From assembly GCA_902577625.1 (NCBI GenBank), contig CACGZX010000002.1, forward strand, positions 1-58,841: DNA of 58,841 nucleotides, given 5' to 3'. A model generated the notes under the pieces. That model saw only the letters and a program-made list of their open reading frames with translations. It made no database searches and was not told the DNA's origin. The position numbers were made by a program, and so were the translations under genes. This DNA is from an uncultured Pelagibacteraceae bacterium. GTDB taxonomy: Bacteria; Pseudomonadota; Alphaproteobacteria; Pelagibacterales; Pelagibacteraceae. Shown here in pieces: positions 26,311-36,832 of this stretch. How positions within the stretch are numbered: position 1 is the first letter of the stretch; the number at the start of each line of letters is the position of its first letter.

Positions 26311-27984
26311 TCCTTCTATTTCACCTTTATCATTTAATTTAATTGAATCTGCGGCAGGAACTCTTGGAAGGCCTGGCATTGTCATTATTGCTCCACAAAC
26401 AACAACAATAAATTCTGCTCCTGAAGATAATCTTACTTCTCTTATTGGAACTACATGCCCTGAAGGAGCACCTTTTAAACTTGGGTCAGTTGAAAAACTG
26501 TATTGAGTTTTAGCAATACATATTGGAAGATTTCCATAACCTTTTGATTCAAAATCTTTAAGCTGATCTCTAATTTTTGTATCAGCCACTACTTCACTTG
26601 CATGATAAATTTCTTGTGCGATCGTTTCAATTTTTTTAAATAGAGGTATTTTATCTTCATATAAAAATTTAAAAGTATTTTTGATATTACATATATCCAC
26701 AACAATGTTTGCTAGATCTTTTGTTCCTTCACCACCATCTGACCAGTGTTTACAAATAGATGATTTTACACCTAGAGTTTTACAAAAATCCATAAGTGCA
26801 TTTACTTCTTTATCTGTATCTGTGATAAAATGATTAACAGCCACCGCAACCGGTAAACCAAATTTTCTAACGTTATTAATATGTCTTTCAAGGTTTACCA
26901 ATCCTTTTTTTAAAGCTTTAACATTCTCATTTTTAAGATCATCTTTATCTACACCACCATGCATTTTTAAAGCTCTTATGGTTGCAACAATAACCACACA
27001 ATCAGGTTTCAAATTTGATTTTCTACATTTTATATCTAAAAATTTCTCAGCTCCCAAGTCAGCACCAAAACCAGCTTCAGTTACAACGTAATCTGCTAAT
27101 TTTAATCCTGTTTTTGTTGCAATAACAGAATTACATCCATGAGCAATATTTGCAAATGGTCCTCCATGAATTATTGCTGGGTTGTTTTCTAATGTTTGTG
27201 TCACATTAGGTCTAATTGCATCTTTTAATAAAACAGTCATTGGACCGTTAGCGTTTAAATCTTTTGCATAAATTGGTTTTTTATCTCTAGTGTATGCGAC
27301 TGTAATATTTCCAATTCTATTTTCTAAATCTTTTAAATCATTTGATAAGCAAAAAATGGCCATTATTTCAGAAGCAACCGTAATATCAAAACCATCTTGC
27401 CTAGGATATCCATTCGCTACGCCTCCTAGATCTACCACAATTGATCTCAATGAACGATCATTCATGTCCATAACTCTTTTCCAAACAATTCTTCTGACAT
27501 CAATGTTTAATTTATTACCCCAATAGATATGATTATCTATTAAAGCAGAAAGAAGATTGTGAGCTGAGGTTATTGCATGAAAGTCTCCTGTAAAATGTAA
27601 ATTTATTTGTTCCATAGGAACTACTTGTGCATAACCTCCACCTGCAGCTCCACCTTTCATTCCAAAAGAAGGTCCTAAGCTAGGTTCTCGGAGACATACA
27701 ATTGATTTTTTTCCAATTTTATTTAAACCATCATTTAGACCAACTGATGTAGTTGTTTTTCCTTCACCAGCAGGAGTTGGAGTAATTGCAGTTACTAAAA
27801 TTAATTTTCCATCTTTTTTATTTTTTAAAGTATCTAAGTACTCAGTTTTAATTTTGGCAATATATCTTCCTATTGGGCTATATACTTCAGCTTTATCAGG
27901 TACGTTTAGTCCATTAAGGACTTCTTGAATGGGCTTCATTTTTGCTTGTCTTGCTATTTCAATATCAGATTTTACTTTGCCCAT
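26302..27984 (-). CDS. fhs: Formate-tetrahydrofolate ligase
   Basis: This 560-aa enzyme has the nucleotide-binding [15 protein letters not shown] motif (about residues 70-84), the [20 protein letters not shown] loop, and [16 protein letters not shown]. It couples formate and THF with ATP to 10-formyl-THF, or runs backward to make ATP and formate when methyl groups are oxidised. The reverse role has been proposed for SAR11-type methyl oxidisers and fits the sarcosine oxidase genes that diverge from it. Translation begins at an ATG 140 bp from soxB. Confidence 0.97.
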   Translation of the reverse strand: MGKVKSDIEIARQAKMKPIQEVLNGLNVPDKAEVYSPIGRYIAKIKTEYLDTLKNKKDGKLILVTAITPTPAGEGKTTTSVGLNDGLNKIGKKSIVCLREPSLGPSFGMKGGAAGGGYAQVVPMEQINLHFTGDFHAITSAHNLLSALIDNHIYWGNKLNIDVRRIVWKRVMDMNDRSLRSIVVDLGGVANGYPRQDGFDITVASEIMAIFCLSNDLKDLENRIGNITVAYTRDKKPIYAKDLNANGPMTVLLKDAIRPNVTQTLENNPAIIHGGPFANIAHGCNSVIATKTGLKLADYVVTEAGFGADLGAEKFLDIKCRKSNLKPDCVVIVATIRALKMHGGVDKDDLKNENVKALKKGLVNLERHINNVRKFGLPVAVAVNHFITDTDKEVNALMDFCKTLGVKSSICKHWSDGGEGTKDLANIVVDICNIKNTFKFLYEDKIPLFKKIETIAQEIYHASEVVADTKIRDQLKDFESKGYGNLPICIAKTQYSFSTDPSLKGAPSGHVVPIREVRLSSGAEFIVVVCGAIMTMPGLPRVPAADSIKLNDKGEIEGLF

Positions 27985-28123
27985 TTTAGCTTTCTTTAAT
28001 TTTATATATTCAAACTCATTTGAAGCTGGATTAATATCTTCTTTTATGGATTTTTTAAAGTTCTAAAAAATATATATAAAAAAAATAAAGAACTATTTAT
28101 ACTAATTACGATAAAATTTGATC

Positions 28124-29380
28124 ATGCAAAAATATTCAGTCTTCAGCCTTATTAAAAATGCTTTTAAAGGTCATAAAGAATGGGAAGTGGCCTGGAAAGA
28201 CCCAACACCAAAATCTGAATATGATGTTATTATTATAGGAGGCGGAGGTCATGGTTTAGCAACAGCATATTACCTTGCTAAGGAACATAATATTACAAAA
28301 GTTGCTATTATCGAAAAAGGCTGGATAGGGGGAGGTAACGTTGGAAGAAACACCACTATAATCAGATCAAATTATATGCATGATGAAAATGGATTGTTTA
28401 GTGAGTTCGGTATGGACTTGTGGAGAAATATGAGTCAGGATTTAAATTTTAATGTAATGTTTTCTCCAAGAGGAATAATTAACCTCGCGCATTCTGATGC
28501 ACAAATGAATGTTTACTCTAGGAGAGGAAATTCAATGCGTTTAAATGGAATTGATGCAGTTCTGTTAAATAGAGAAGAAGTCAGAAAGATTATTCCTATG
28601 GCAGATTTTTCTGAAAATGTAAGATTTCCAATTTTTGGTGGACTGATGCAACCAAGTGCAGGAACAGCAAGACATGACGCGGTTGCCTGGGGGTACGCAC
28701 GTCAAGCAGATTCGATGGGAGTAGACATTATTCAAAATTGTGAAGTTACAGGGTTTGACGTTTATAATGGAAAAATTTTAGGAATAAGAACTTCAAAAGG
28801 AGATATTAAAGCAAAAAAAATTGGTCTTTGCGTTGCCGGAAGTACAAATATTTTAGCAGAGAAATTAAATATGACATTACCTATAGAAACACATCTTTTA
28901 CAGGCATGTGTTTCTGAACCAATCAAGCCAATTTTAGACAATGTTGTCACATTTGGAGCTGGCCACTTTTATTGCAGTCAATCTGATAAAGGTGAAATGG
29001 TTATGGGTGGAGATCTTGATGGCTACAACAGTTATGCTCAAAGAGGAAATCTTCCAACATTGCAACATGTTTTAACTGAAGGAATAGCAATGTTTCCATT
29101 TCTAAGTAAATTAAAAATGCTTAGAACATGGGGAGGAATTATGGACATGTCTATGGATGGATCACCTATTATTGATAAAACACATATTGAAGGTTTATAT
29201 TTAAATTGTGGATGGTGCTATGGAGGATTTAAAGCAACTCCTGCATCTGGCTGGACTTTTGCTCATACAATTGCTCAAGACAGACCTCACAAACTAAATG
29301 CAGGTTATAGTTTAAATAGATTTAGTACTGGACATTTAATTGACGAAAAAGGTCTTGGAACTAAAACTTGGATTTCTTAA
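28124..29380 (+). CDS. soxB: Sarcosine oxidase beta subunit
   Basis: This FAD protein (418 aa from the ATG at 28124; a TTG two codons upstream at 28118 is the less likely start) has the dinucleotide motif IIIGGGGHGLATAYYLA near residue 35 and GWIGGGNVGRNTT. SAGTARHDAVAWGYARQAD includes the histidine region that carries covalent FMN in the family. With soxD, soxA and soxG it forms heterotetrameric sarcosine oxidase, turning sarcosine, THF and O2 into glycine, 5,10-methylene-THF and peroxide. The gene is followed by soxD with no gap. Confidence 0.96.
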   Translation: MQKYSVFSLIKNAFKGHKEWEVAWKDPTPKSEYDVIIIGGGGHGLATAYYLAKEHNITKVAIIEKGWIGGGNVGRNTTIIRSNYMHDENGLFSEFGMDLWRNMSQDLNFNVMFSPRGIINLAHSDAQMNVYSRRGNSMRLNGIDAVLLNREEVRKIIPMADFSENVRFPIFGGLMQPSAGTARHDAVAWGYARQADSMGVDIIQNCEVTGFDVYNGKILGIRTSKGDIKAKKIGLCVAGSTNILAEKLNMTLPIETHLLQACVSEPIKPILDNVVTFGAGHFYCSQSDKGEMVMGGDLDGYNSYAQRGNLPTLQHVLTEGIAMFPFLSKLKMLRTWGGIMDMSMDGSPIIDKTHIEGLYLNCGWCYGGFKATPASGWTFAHTIAQDRPHKLNAGYSLNRFSTGHLIDEKGLGTKTWIS

Positions 29381-29647
29381 ATGTTACATATTAAATGTCC
29401 TCACTGTGGATTAAGATCTCAAAATGAATTTTCATATGGTGGTGATGCAACAGTAAAAAGACCTGAATTAAATAAAGAAGTTTCGGATAAAGATTGGGAC
29501 AATTTTGTTTATTTACGTAAAAGTCTGATAGGAAAACATCTTGAATTATGGCAACACATTTCTGGATGTAGACAATGGATTAAAGTCGAAAGAGATACAT
29601 TAACCCACGAAATATTTAAAACATTAAAAGCAAACGAAGAAGTATAA
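29381..29647 (+). CDS. soxD: Sarcosine oxidase delta subunit
   Basis: This 88-aa protein has the zinc-binding residues of the delta family: Cys6 and Cys9 in IKCPHCG, and His59 and Cys63 in WQHISGCRQW. The RSQNEFSYGGDA block is typical. It is a small structural subunit of the sarcosine oxidase tetramer. It begins directly after the soxB stop and ends 2 nt before soxA. Confidence 0.95.
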   Translation: MLHIKCPHCGLRSQNEFSYGGDATVKRPELNKEVSDKDWDNFVYLRKSLIGKHLELWQHISGCRQWIKVERDTLTHEIFKTLKANEEV

Positions 29648-29649
29648 AG

Positions 29650-32646
29650 ATGTCAGAAAAATTTAGATTAGATAAAGGTGGATTAATCAATAGAAATAAA
29701 AAAATTTCATTTAAATTTAATGGAAAAAAATATTTTGGTTATGAAGGCGATACTTTAGCTTCAGCTTTAATTGCAAATGGAGTTCATTTAGTTGGTAGAA
29801 GTTTTAAATATCATAGGCCTAGAGGTTTTTTTGGAGCAGGTGTAGACGAACCTTATGCAATAGTTCAAATGAATAGAAATAATGAAGTTGATCCCAATGT
29901 AAGAGCAACAGAACAAGAGTTATTCGAAGGTTTAGAGGCAAAAAGTGTAAATTGTTGGCCAAATGTAAATTTTGATATTGGAGCGATAAATAATTTTTTA
30001 GGAAAATTTTTTCCTGCAGGTTTTTACTATAAAACTTTTATGTGGCCTAAAAGCTTTTGGTATAAGGTTTACGAGCCAATTATTAGAAAAGCAGCAGGTT
30101 TTGGAGCAGCTTCAATAAAGCATGATAAAGAAAAATATGAACACAAATATGAATATTGTGACCTATTAATTACAGGATCTGGTCCTTCCGGTTTAGCAAG
30201 CGCCTATGCTGCAGCTCAAAATGGAGCAAAAGTAATTTTAGCTGAAGACAAATCGAGGTTTGGTGGAAGTCTTCTAACCAGCGAAGTTACAATTGGAAAT
30301 CAAAGTGGACAAGAATGGGCAGAAAAAATAATATCTGAACTTAAATCAATGCCAAATGTAGTTGTCAAAAATAGATCACAAGTTTTTGGTTATTATGATC
30401 ATAACATGCTTGTTATGTCTGAGAGAATTAGTGATCATTTGCCCAAAACAGAAAAATATATTCCAAAACAGAGACTTTGGTATATCCGTGCAAAAGAAGT
30501 TATTATTTCATCTGGATCAATAGAAAGACCTTTGGTTTTTGGAAATAATGACACTCCAGGTGTTATGCTTTCCTCGGCAGCTAAAGAGTACTTAAAAATT
30601 TATGGAGTATTAGTTGGAAAAAAACCATTAGTATTTACAAATAATGATAGTGGATATGAAACTGCTATAGAATTCAAAAAAAATGGAATAGATCCTATCG
30701 TATTAGATACAAGAAAAAATCCTAATTCAGAAATTATAAAAGAAGCAGAAGACTTAAATATAAATATAAAAAATTCTTATGTTGTTGTAGCGGCCAAAGG
30801 TTACAAAAAAGTTAAATCTGCAGATATTGCCAAAATATCAGATGATAAAAAAAATATAAATAACATTGAAAATATAAAATGTGATTGTATTTGTGTCTCA
30901 GGATTTTGGACACCAACAATTCATTTAGCATCACAATCAGGCAATAAAACTAAATTTAATGAAGAAATAGATGCATTCATTCCAAGCAAATCAAAACAAA
31001 AAGAAACAACTCTTGGATCAGCCAATGGTACTTTTACACTTGAAGAAACATTAAAAACATCCTTCAAAAAAGGAAATGAATTATCGAAACAAATAACAAA
31101 TAAAGAAAATAAAGTTTCTATTCCTTCTGTTGTGGAAAAAAAGTATTCCAATCATGATAAATTTTGGTGTGTACCATTACCAGAAGGTAAAAATTATAAA
31201 AGATTCCTAGATTTTCAAAATGATGTTGCTGTCTCTGATATACAGCTCGCATTAAGAGAAGGTTATAGATCAATCGAACATGTTAAAAGATATACAACAT
31301 TAGGAATGGCCACAGATCAAGGCAGGACAAGTAATCTAAATGGATTACAATTAGTCTCTGATATAGAAAATAAAGTTGTACCTCAAGTCGGTCATACTAC
31401 TTTTAGACCTCCTTATTCACCTGTTTCAATCGGAGCTATTGTTGGAAGAGAAATTGGAAAACATTCAAAACCAACAAGAAAATCACCAATGCATTATTGG
31501 CACGAAAAGAATAATGCCGTCTTTGTAGATGCAGGCGTTTGGCTGCGTCCGAGATATTATAAGCAGGGAAATGAAAACTTATTTGAGGCTTCAAAAAGAG
31601 AAGCAAGAAATGTGAGACAAAACGTAGGCGTTTGTGATGTTACAACTTTAGGTAAAATTGATATTAAAGGACCTGATGCTGCTGAATTGTTAAATAGGGT
31701 TTATACTAATGCTTGGCTTAAGTTACCAGTTGGGAAAGCAAGATATGGAGTAATGTTAAGAGAAGATGGAATTGTAATGGATGACGGAACAACCACGAGA
31801 ATTTCAGAAAACCATTATCATATGACAACTACTACTGCTCAAGCTGCAAATGTTTTATCTCATTTAGAATATTATTTGCAACTTGTGTGGCCTGAGCTGA
31901 ATGTAAATGTAGTTTCAAGTACTGAACAATGGGCAGGTGCAGCAATAGCTGGACCAAAGTCTAGAGATGTATTGCAAAAATTATTTCCAGATTTAGATGT
32001 TTCAAATGAAGGTTTGCCATTTATGGGATATATGGAAGGCAATTTATTTGGTGTAAATGCAAAAATTTTTAGAATTTCATTTTCTGGTGAACTTGCTTAC
32101 GAGGTAAATGTTGAGTCTGACAATGGTAACTTTATGTGGGAAAAAATAATGGATGTCGGAAAAGATTTTAATATTCAACCATATGGAACAGAGGCATTAT
32201 CAACATTAAGAATTGAAATGGGACACGTTGCAGGGTCAGAATTAGATGGACGTACTATTCCATATGATAATTCTTTAGAAGGTTTAGTTAGCAAAAAGAA
32301 AGATTTTATCGGAAAAAGATCTTTAAGTAAATTAGCTTACGTTGCTCCAGATAGACAAAAAATAGTTGGTGTTGTTCCCTTAGATAAAAAAACAAGTATA
32401 CCTGAAGGTTCATATATAGTTAAAGATGCAAAAGCAAAACTTCCAAATCCTAAATTAGGTCATGTATCAGCATCATGTTGGAGTGTTGAATATGACAATC
32501 CTTTTTCGCTTGCAATTATCAAGGATGGAAAAAATATGATAGGACAAAAACTTTTTGCACTATCTCCATTAAAAAATAAAACAATACCTGTTGAAATTGT
32601 ATCATCACATTATGTTGATCCAAAAGGGGAAAGAGTTAGATCATGA
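29650..32646 (+). CDS. soxA: Sarcosine oxidase alpha subunit
   Basis: This 998-aa subunit has the full domain order of the family: an N-terminal ferredoxin-like fold (about 20-105; GDTLASALIANGVHLVGRSF), an FAD/NAD Rossmann domain from ITGSGPSGLASAYAAA (about residue 176), and a C-terminal GcvT domain (about 600-998; PVGKARYGVMLREDG, SFSGELAYEV) that binds folate and receives the methylene group. It ends in ERVRS like other GcvT-type enzymes in this window. The stop overlaps soxG by 4 nt. Confidence 0.96.
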   Translation: MSEKFRLDKGGLINRNKKISFKFNGKKYFGYEGDTLASALIANGVHLVGRSFKYHRPRGFFGAGVDEPYAIVQMNRNNEVDPNVRATEQELFEGLEAKSVNCWPNVNFDIGAINNFLGKFFPAGFYYKTFMWPKSFWYKVYEPIIRKAAGFGAASIKHDKEKYEHKYEYCDLLITGSGPSGLASAYAAAQNGAKVILAEDKSRFGGSLLTSEVTIGNQSGQEWAEKIISELKSMPNVVVKNRSQVFGYYDHNMLVMSERISDHLPKTEKYIPKQRLWYIRAKEVIISSGSIERPLVFGNNDTPGVMLSSAAKEYLKIYGVLVGKKPLVFTNNDSGYETAIEFKKNGIDPIVLDTRKNPNSEIIKEAEDLNINIKNSYVVVAAKGYKKVKSADIAKISDDKKNINNIENIKCDCICVSGFWTPTIHLASQSGNKTKFNEEIDAFIPSKSKQKETTLGSANGTFTLEETLKTSFKKGNELSKQITNKENKVSIPSVVEKKYSNHDKFWCVPLPEGKNYKRFLDFQNDVAVSDIQLALREGYRSIEHVKRYTTLGMATDQGRTSNLNGLQLVSDIENKVVPQVGHTTFRPPYSPVSIGAIVGREIGKHSKPTRKSPMHYWHEKNNAVFVDAGVWLRPRYYKQGNENLFEASKREARNVRQNVGVCDVTTLGKIDIKGPDAAELLNRVYTNAWLKLPVGKARYGVMLREDGIVMDDGTTTRISENHYHMTTTTAQAANVLSHLEYYLQLVWPELNVNVVSSTEQWAGAAIAGPKSRDVLQKLFPDLDVSNEGLPFMGYMEGNLFGVNAKIFRISFSGELAYEVNVESDNGNFMWEKIMDVGKDFNIQPYGTEALSTLRIEMGHVAGSELDGRTIPYDNSLEGLVSKKKDFIGKRSLSKLAYVAPDRQKIVGVVPLDKKTSIPEGSYIVKDAKAKLPNPKLGHVSASCWSVEYDNPFSLAIIKDGKNMIGQKLFALSPLKNKTIPVEIVSSHYVDPKGERVRS

Positions 32647-33230
32647 CATCCATATCAGCTTTAAACCATATTCATAAAACTGGTCTTTTTGGAAATCATG
32701 AAAGTAAAAGTGAAGAAAATTTACTAAAAGTTTCAGAAATTAAAAACATGCTTATTGTTCAAATAGTTCAATATAAAAATTCTACAGTTTCAATTGAAAA
32801 TATTGATATTAATAGTTTAAAATTAAAAGATGAACCATTAAGCGTGGTTACTAATAATGATACTAGAATTTTATGGAATGGTCCAAAAAATTGGCTTTTA
32901 GTATCAACAAAAAAAGATTTACTTAAAAATATTTTAGAAGTTCTTAAAGAAACAGATTTTGCTATAACTGATTTGTCCCACTCTAGAGCTATAATTGAAA
33001 TAGAAGGGAATGATGTAAAAGAAGTTTTGAAAAAAGGATGTCCATTTAATTTTAATATTTTAGAAAAAAATAATTCAATAAATTCTACATATAATGGAAT
33101 AGCATTTACAGTAGATATGATAGACGATAATCCCAACAAAATTAGATTGTTTGCTTTAAGAAGTTTTGGAGAATCTTTGTATCATTCGATAACAGATTCT
33201 TCGTTGGAATTTGGTTATAAAGCAATTTAA
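32643..33230 (+). CDS. soxG: Sarcosine oxidase gamma subunit
   Basis: This 195-aa protein has the gamma-subunit pattern: LWNGPKNWLLVS, a DLSHSRAIIEIEG strand, and the LRSFGESLYHSI C-terminus. It is structurally related to the GcvT fold and completes the tetramer. It overlaps soxA by 4 nt. A 112-nt gap follows, containing only a weak inverted repeat (ACTCAA 33256-33261 with TTGAGT 33289-33294). Confidence 0.92.
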   Translation: MTSISALNHIHKTGLFGNHESKSEENLLKVSEIKNMLIVQIVQYKNSTVSIENIDINSLKLKDEPLSVVTNNDTRILWNGPKNWLLVSTKKDLLKNILEVLKETDFAITDLSHSRAIIEIEGNDVKEVLKKGCPFNFNILEKNNSINSTYNGIAFTVDMIDDNPNKIRLFALRSFGESLYHSITDSSLEFGYKAI

Positions 33231-33342
33231 TTTACCCTTTAAAATCAATAAAATTACTCAATTTGGATAGTTTAGTTATTTTACTCTCTTGAGTTGAATA
33301 AAAAATACCTTTAATATTCAACTATAGGGATAATTAAAAGTT

Positions 33343-33660
33343 ATGGGAATCAAAAAGATATTAAGTTTTATTTTGGTGGGAATAATTTTATCAGGTTGTG
33401 CCCAGTCCACAGCGATGATTGGCCCAGCTCTTACATTAGCTTCAACAGGAAATGCGTCACAAGCAGGATTAACGTTTTTTACTAATAAGGCTGTAGAAAA
33501 AGAAACTGGAATGGACACAGTTTCATATGTTTCAAAAAAAATCGAACAACAAAATACTAAAACTAAACTAAGACGAGATTTTAAAAGCTTAGTAGAAAAT
33601 AATTTTGTAAAAACTAGAGAAAAACTAATTTTACAAGATAAATCTAATACATTTAACTAA
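33343..33660 (+). CDS. Hypothetical lipoprotein
   Basis: This 105-aa protein has a lipoprotein signal: basic start, hydrophobic core, and lipobox LSGC with the acylated cysteine at residue 20. The short mature part begins with an alanine/glycine-rich stretch (AMIGPALTLASTGNAS) that could insert or pack as a hairpin and ends in a charged helical tail. No family is recognised. The neighbour on the other strand is convergent. Confidence 0.7.
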   Translation: MGIKKILSFILVGIILSGCAQSTAMIGPALTLASTGNASQAGLTFFTNKAVEKETGMDTVSYVSKKIEQQNTKTKLRRDFKSLVENNFVKTREKLILQDKSNTFN

Positions 33661-33678
33661 AAAAACATTTACTCTGAA

Positions 33679-34134
33679 CTATAAATCCAGCGTGTAGTAG
33701 CAAGAGTTAGGATCGTCTTTGTAATGAGCAAAAGGAGGACATGATTTAAAACCAAATTTAGAAAACAAATTTCTAGCAGGTAAAAAGAAATCTCCCGCTC
33801 CTGTTTCAATACTTAATTTTGAAATTTTTAATTTTTTTGCTTCCTCTATTAGATGATTTATTATTCTTTCACCAATACCTTTTTTTTTAAACTCATCTGC
33901 AACTCTAATAGATTTAAATTCGCCATGGTTTTTTTCTAAAAATTTTAATGCTCCGCAGCCAACAAGATTATTGTTTTCCCATAAACTCCAAAATTTTATA
34001 CTTGGATCTTTTAAACCATCAATATCAAGTACATGAGTACTGCCTGCTGGTGAAACTGATCTAAGTTCAATAAAATGTTTTTTTAATAAATTATTAACTT
34101 CTGAATTATCAAAATTTCCTTCTATGGATTTCAT
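33679..34134 (-). CDS. GNAT-family N-acetyltransferase
   Basis: This 151-aa protein has the GNAT core: the central strand GCGALKFLEKNHGEFKSIRV, the acetyl-CoA loop DEFKKKGIGERIINHLIEEA (about residues 79-98), and LSIETGAG then FYLPARN-like FFLPARNLFSKFGF. It resembles YsnE/PhnO-like small acetyltransferases. It is the last gene of the purE-purK-MBL run and overlaps the MBL gene by 4 nt. The substrate is unknown. Confidence 0.88.
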   Translation of the reverse strand: MKSIEGNFDNSEVNNLLKKHFIELRSVSPAGSTHVLDIDGLKDPSIKFWSLWENNNLVGCGALKFLEKNHGEFKSIRVADEFKKKGIGERIINHLIEEAKKLKISKLSIETGAGDFFLPARNLFSKFGFKSCPPFAHYKDDPNSCYYTLDL

Positions 34135-35186
34135 TTTAATATATTTTGAAGTGTTTCTACTTGTCCAATTTTGAAAATAATAGCATCATCGCTATGGTAG
34201 CCATATTGATTAGAGGAATTTTTAAAACGTTTGGGTGGTTCAAATATTGGTTCTAAAGATAAAACTACAGTTCCCCAATGCATACCTAGAACTTTTTTGC
34301 TTTTTAAATCTTGACCAATATTTAATGCCTCTTCAGGATTTGTATGATAAACCGATTTATCTTTAATTGGAGACATAGGATAAAAATTATATGCCCCAAT
34401 ATTAATGAAAGTTAAATCTATAGGACCATATTTATTTCCAAGTTCCTTATAAATATTTCCATAACCAGTATCACAAGCAAAGAATATTTTTTTGTTTTTA
34501 TACTCAATTAAAAAATTTCCCCATAATGTTTTATTTGTGTCCCACAAACTTCTTTTTGACCAATGAACTGCAGGTAAAAATGTTATTTTCAAATCGTTAA
34601 CTTTTATTTCATCATACCAATCCATTTCGATAACATCTCTAAATCCATTTTTAGTGAAGTATTTTCCAAGCTTTAATGGAGCTAAAACTTTTGATTTTTT
34701 ATAAGGAAACCTTTGTATAGTTCTAGTGCTTAGATGGTCATAATGATTATGTGTTAATAAAAATAAGTTTACCTCTGGTAATTCATTAAGAGTAACTGCG
34801 GGATCTACATATCTTTTAGGACCAAATATCAAAGGTCCCATATTTTTTTCGAAAACCGGATCAGTAATAATAGTTGTATTACCAAGTTTTATTAAAAAAG
34901 TAGCATGACCTATCCAAGCGATATAATCATTGTTTTTATTTTTTTTTAAATTTTCTAAAACTTCTTTTTTATCTACAACATGATCTTCTGGAATTTCTAT
35001 TTTAAGTTTTCTTTTCTCTTCGTTAAAAACTTTAAAACTCCAGTTAAATGAAGCATTTCTTTCTGGAGAGCCCTCGGGGTTTCTAAAGGTTCCATTTGGC
35101 AGATGATGATAAGGTTTATTGTCCATAGCTAATAAAGAACTGTTATAAACAAAAAAAACCAATATAAAACTTAATATTTTAGGCAC
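34131..35186 (-). CDS. Exported metallo-beta-lactamase-fold hydrolase
   Basis: This 351-aa protein has a signal peptide (MPKILSFILVFFVYNSSLLA) and an MBL domain with the zinc motif LLTHNHYDHLS (about residue 138), HWSKRS, FACDTGYG and GMHWGTV. The order and spacing resemble NAPE-PLD/RomA-type phospholipase-like enzymes. It is probably periplasmic. It lies 10 nt after purK and overlaps the GNAT gene by 4 nt. The substrate cannot be inferred from purine neighbours, which are probably housekeeping. Confidence 0.88.
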   Translation of the reverse strand: MPKILSFILVFFVYNSSLLAMDNKPYHHLPNGTFRNPEGSPERNASFNWSFKVFNEEKRKLKIEIPEDHVVDKKEVLENLKKNKNNDYIAWIGHATFLIKLGNTTIITDPVFEKNMGPLIFGPKRYVDPAVTLNELPEVNLFLLTHNHYDHLSTRTIQRFPYKKSKVLAPLKLGKYFTKNGFRDVIEMDWYDEIKVNDLKITFLPAVHWSKRSLWDTNKTLWGNFLIEYKNKKIFFACDTGYGNIYKELGNKYGPIDLTFINIGAYNFYPMSPIKDKSVYHTNPEEALNIGQDLKSKKVLGMHWGTVVLSLEPIFEPPKRFKNSSNQYGYHSDDAIIFKIGQVETLQNILK

Positions 35187-35196
35187 TACGATTATT

Positions 35197-36243
35197 TTAC
35201 TTTTCGATTATTGTTAAATGGCCCATTTTTCTTTTTTCTTTTACAGTATTTTTTTTATAATCAAAGAAAAATTCATTCTCTTTAAAAGTTTTTTTTCTAT
35301 AAACCAATATATCCTCACCGATTAAATTAATCATTTTGGCATTATGTAATTTTTTTGTTTCAATTTTGTCTAAACCACATACTGCTCTTATATGATTTTC
35401 AAATTGACTCACGTTATAAGCATTTATTGTAAGATGTCCTGAATTATGAACCCTTGGTGCTATTTCGTTAACAAATAAATTATCATTTTTATCAATAAAA
35501 TATTCAACACACATAGTTCCGATATAATCAAGTTCCTCTGCAATATACTTTGCCCATTCTTTAGATTTATTAAACAAGTCTTCACTAATCTCAGCTGGTA
35601 TTTTTGAATATTTTAATATTTGATCTTCATGAACATTTTCTATTGGGTCATACACTTCATATTTCTGTTTTCCAAATCTTGTAATTATTACTGAAATTTC
35701 TTTTCTAAGTTTAACAAATTTTTCTAATATGTAATGATTTTCAAAATCAACTTTTAAATTATCTAGTTCTTCTTCATTATTAATTTTATATTGACCTTTT
35801 CCATCATAGCCCAATGTGCAAGTTTTAAGTATACCTGGTATAAAATCTTGACTAGACTTAAGTTCACTTTCATTTTTGACAGAAATATATGAAGTAGTTT
35901 TAATATTATTTTTATTTAAAAAATCTTTTTCACTGAGTCTATTTTGAATAATTTTATTTATTGAAGGTTTTGGATTAACTTTTTTAATATTATCTATTTT
36001 AGACAAAGTGCCATAGGGAATATTTTCAAATTCAAAGGTTACAAAATCAACTTTATTAGAAAATTCTTCAATTTTTAAATCATCATCATATTTACAAAAA
36101 ATAAACTCATCAGCAAAAAATTGTGCCGGCGCCTTCTCATCGTCAGAAATAATTACAGTTTTTATATTTAAATTTTTAGATGCCGAGCAAAGCATGCTTC
36201 CTAGTTGTCCACCACCAATTATTCCAATAGTAGGATTTGACAT
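35197..36243 (-). CDS. purK: 5-(Carboxyamino)imidazole ribonucleotide synthase
   Basis: This 348-aa ATP-grasp protein begins with the PurK signature GIIGGGQLGSMLC (residues 7-19). It has LKTCTLGYDGKGQ and the metal-binding FVNEIAPRVHNSGHLT near residue 254. It makes N5-CAIR from AIR, bicarbonate and ATP in purine synthesis. It follows purE by 5 nt. Confidence 0.96.
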   Translation of the reverse strand: MSNPTIGIIGGGQLGSMLCSASKNLNIKTVIISDDEKAPAQFFADEFIFCKYDDDLKIEEFSNKVDFVTFEFENIPYGTLSKIDNIKKVNPKPSINKIIQNRLSEKDFLNKNNIKTTSYISVKNESELKSSQDFIPGILKTCTLGYDGKGQYKINNEEELDNLKVDFENHYILEKFVKLRKEISVIITRFGKQKYEVYDPIENVHEDQILKYSKIPAEISEDLFNKSKEWAKYIAEELDYIGTMCVEYFIDKNDNLFVNEIAPRVHNSGHLTINAYNVSQFENHIRAVCGLDKIETKKLHNAKMINLIGEDILVYRKKTFKENEFFFDYKKNTVKEKRKMGHLTIIEK

Positions 36244-36248
36244 TTAAT

Positions 36249-36740
36249 TTATTTCGGTTTTTTTTTTACTGAAGAACTTTGTTTAATACGCCACTTATTT
36301 AGATTTTTTTTTAATTTTTCATCACTTAAAGCAACTATAGATGCTGCTAATAATGCGGCATTAATTGCACCATCTTCACCAATTGCAACAGTACCAACTG
36401 GTATTCCTTTTGGCATTTGTGCAATAGATAATAAGCTATCTAAACCCTTCAATTTTTTGCTTTCGATTGGAACACCAATAACAGGCAATGTAGTAAGTGA
36501 TGCAATCATTCCTGGTAAATGTGCAGAGCCTCCTGCGCCAGCTATAATTACTGAAATATTATTTTTTTCTGCTTTTTTTGCGTAATCATACATTCTATTA
36601 GGCGTTCTATGAGCTGAGACAATTTTTGTTTCAAATTGAACTTTTAAAATTTTTAATACTTTTTGACAGAGCTTCATAGTTTTGAAATCTGATTGGCTTC
36701 CCATTACAATAGAAACCTTATGTGTTTTTTTTGATTGCAT
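36249..36740 (-). CDS. purE: N5-carboxyaminoimidazole ribonucleotide mutase
   Basis: This protein (163 aa from the ATG at 36740) has the PurE motifs [14 protein letters not shown] (near the start), SAHRTPNRM with the catalytic histidine, and [15 protein letters not shown]. It converts N5-CAIR to CAIR. A TTG nine codons upstream (36767) extends the frame, but the ATG places the GSQSD motif at its usual distance. It is the first gene of purE-purK-MBL-GNAT. Confidence 0.95.
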   Translation of the reverse strand: MQSKKTHKVSIVMGSQSDFKTMKLCQKVLKILKVQFETKIVSAHRTPNRMYDYAKKAEKNNISVIIAGAGGSAHLPGMIASLTTLPVIGVPIESKKLKGLDSLLSIAQMPKGIPVGTVAIGEDGAINAALLAASIVALSDEKLKKNLNKWRIKQSSSVKKKPK

Positions 36741-36832
36741 AAGAACTAATAAACGAACAGTCCTCAACTTATTTCAAATTAAATTAACTTTTTCAATAAA
36801 ATTAGTAATGTAAGTGAAAATAAAACAAAAAT

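Noticed and set aside
28118-28123. TTG start two codons before the soxB ATG
   Set aside because: The ATG at 28124 is the more common start type and adds nothing unusual; no distinct ribosome site favours the TTG.
33256-33294. Inverted repeat ACTCAA/TTGAGT after soxG as a terminator
   Set aside because: Six-base arms with a 27-nt loop and no T run; too weak to call.
36741-36767. TTG extension of purE
   Set aside because: The nine extra codons precede the PurE start seen in relatives, and the ATG at 36740 places the GSQSD motif correctly.
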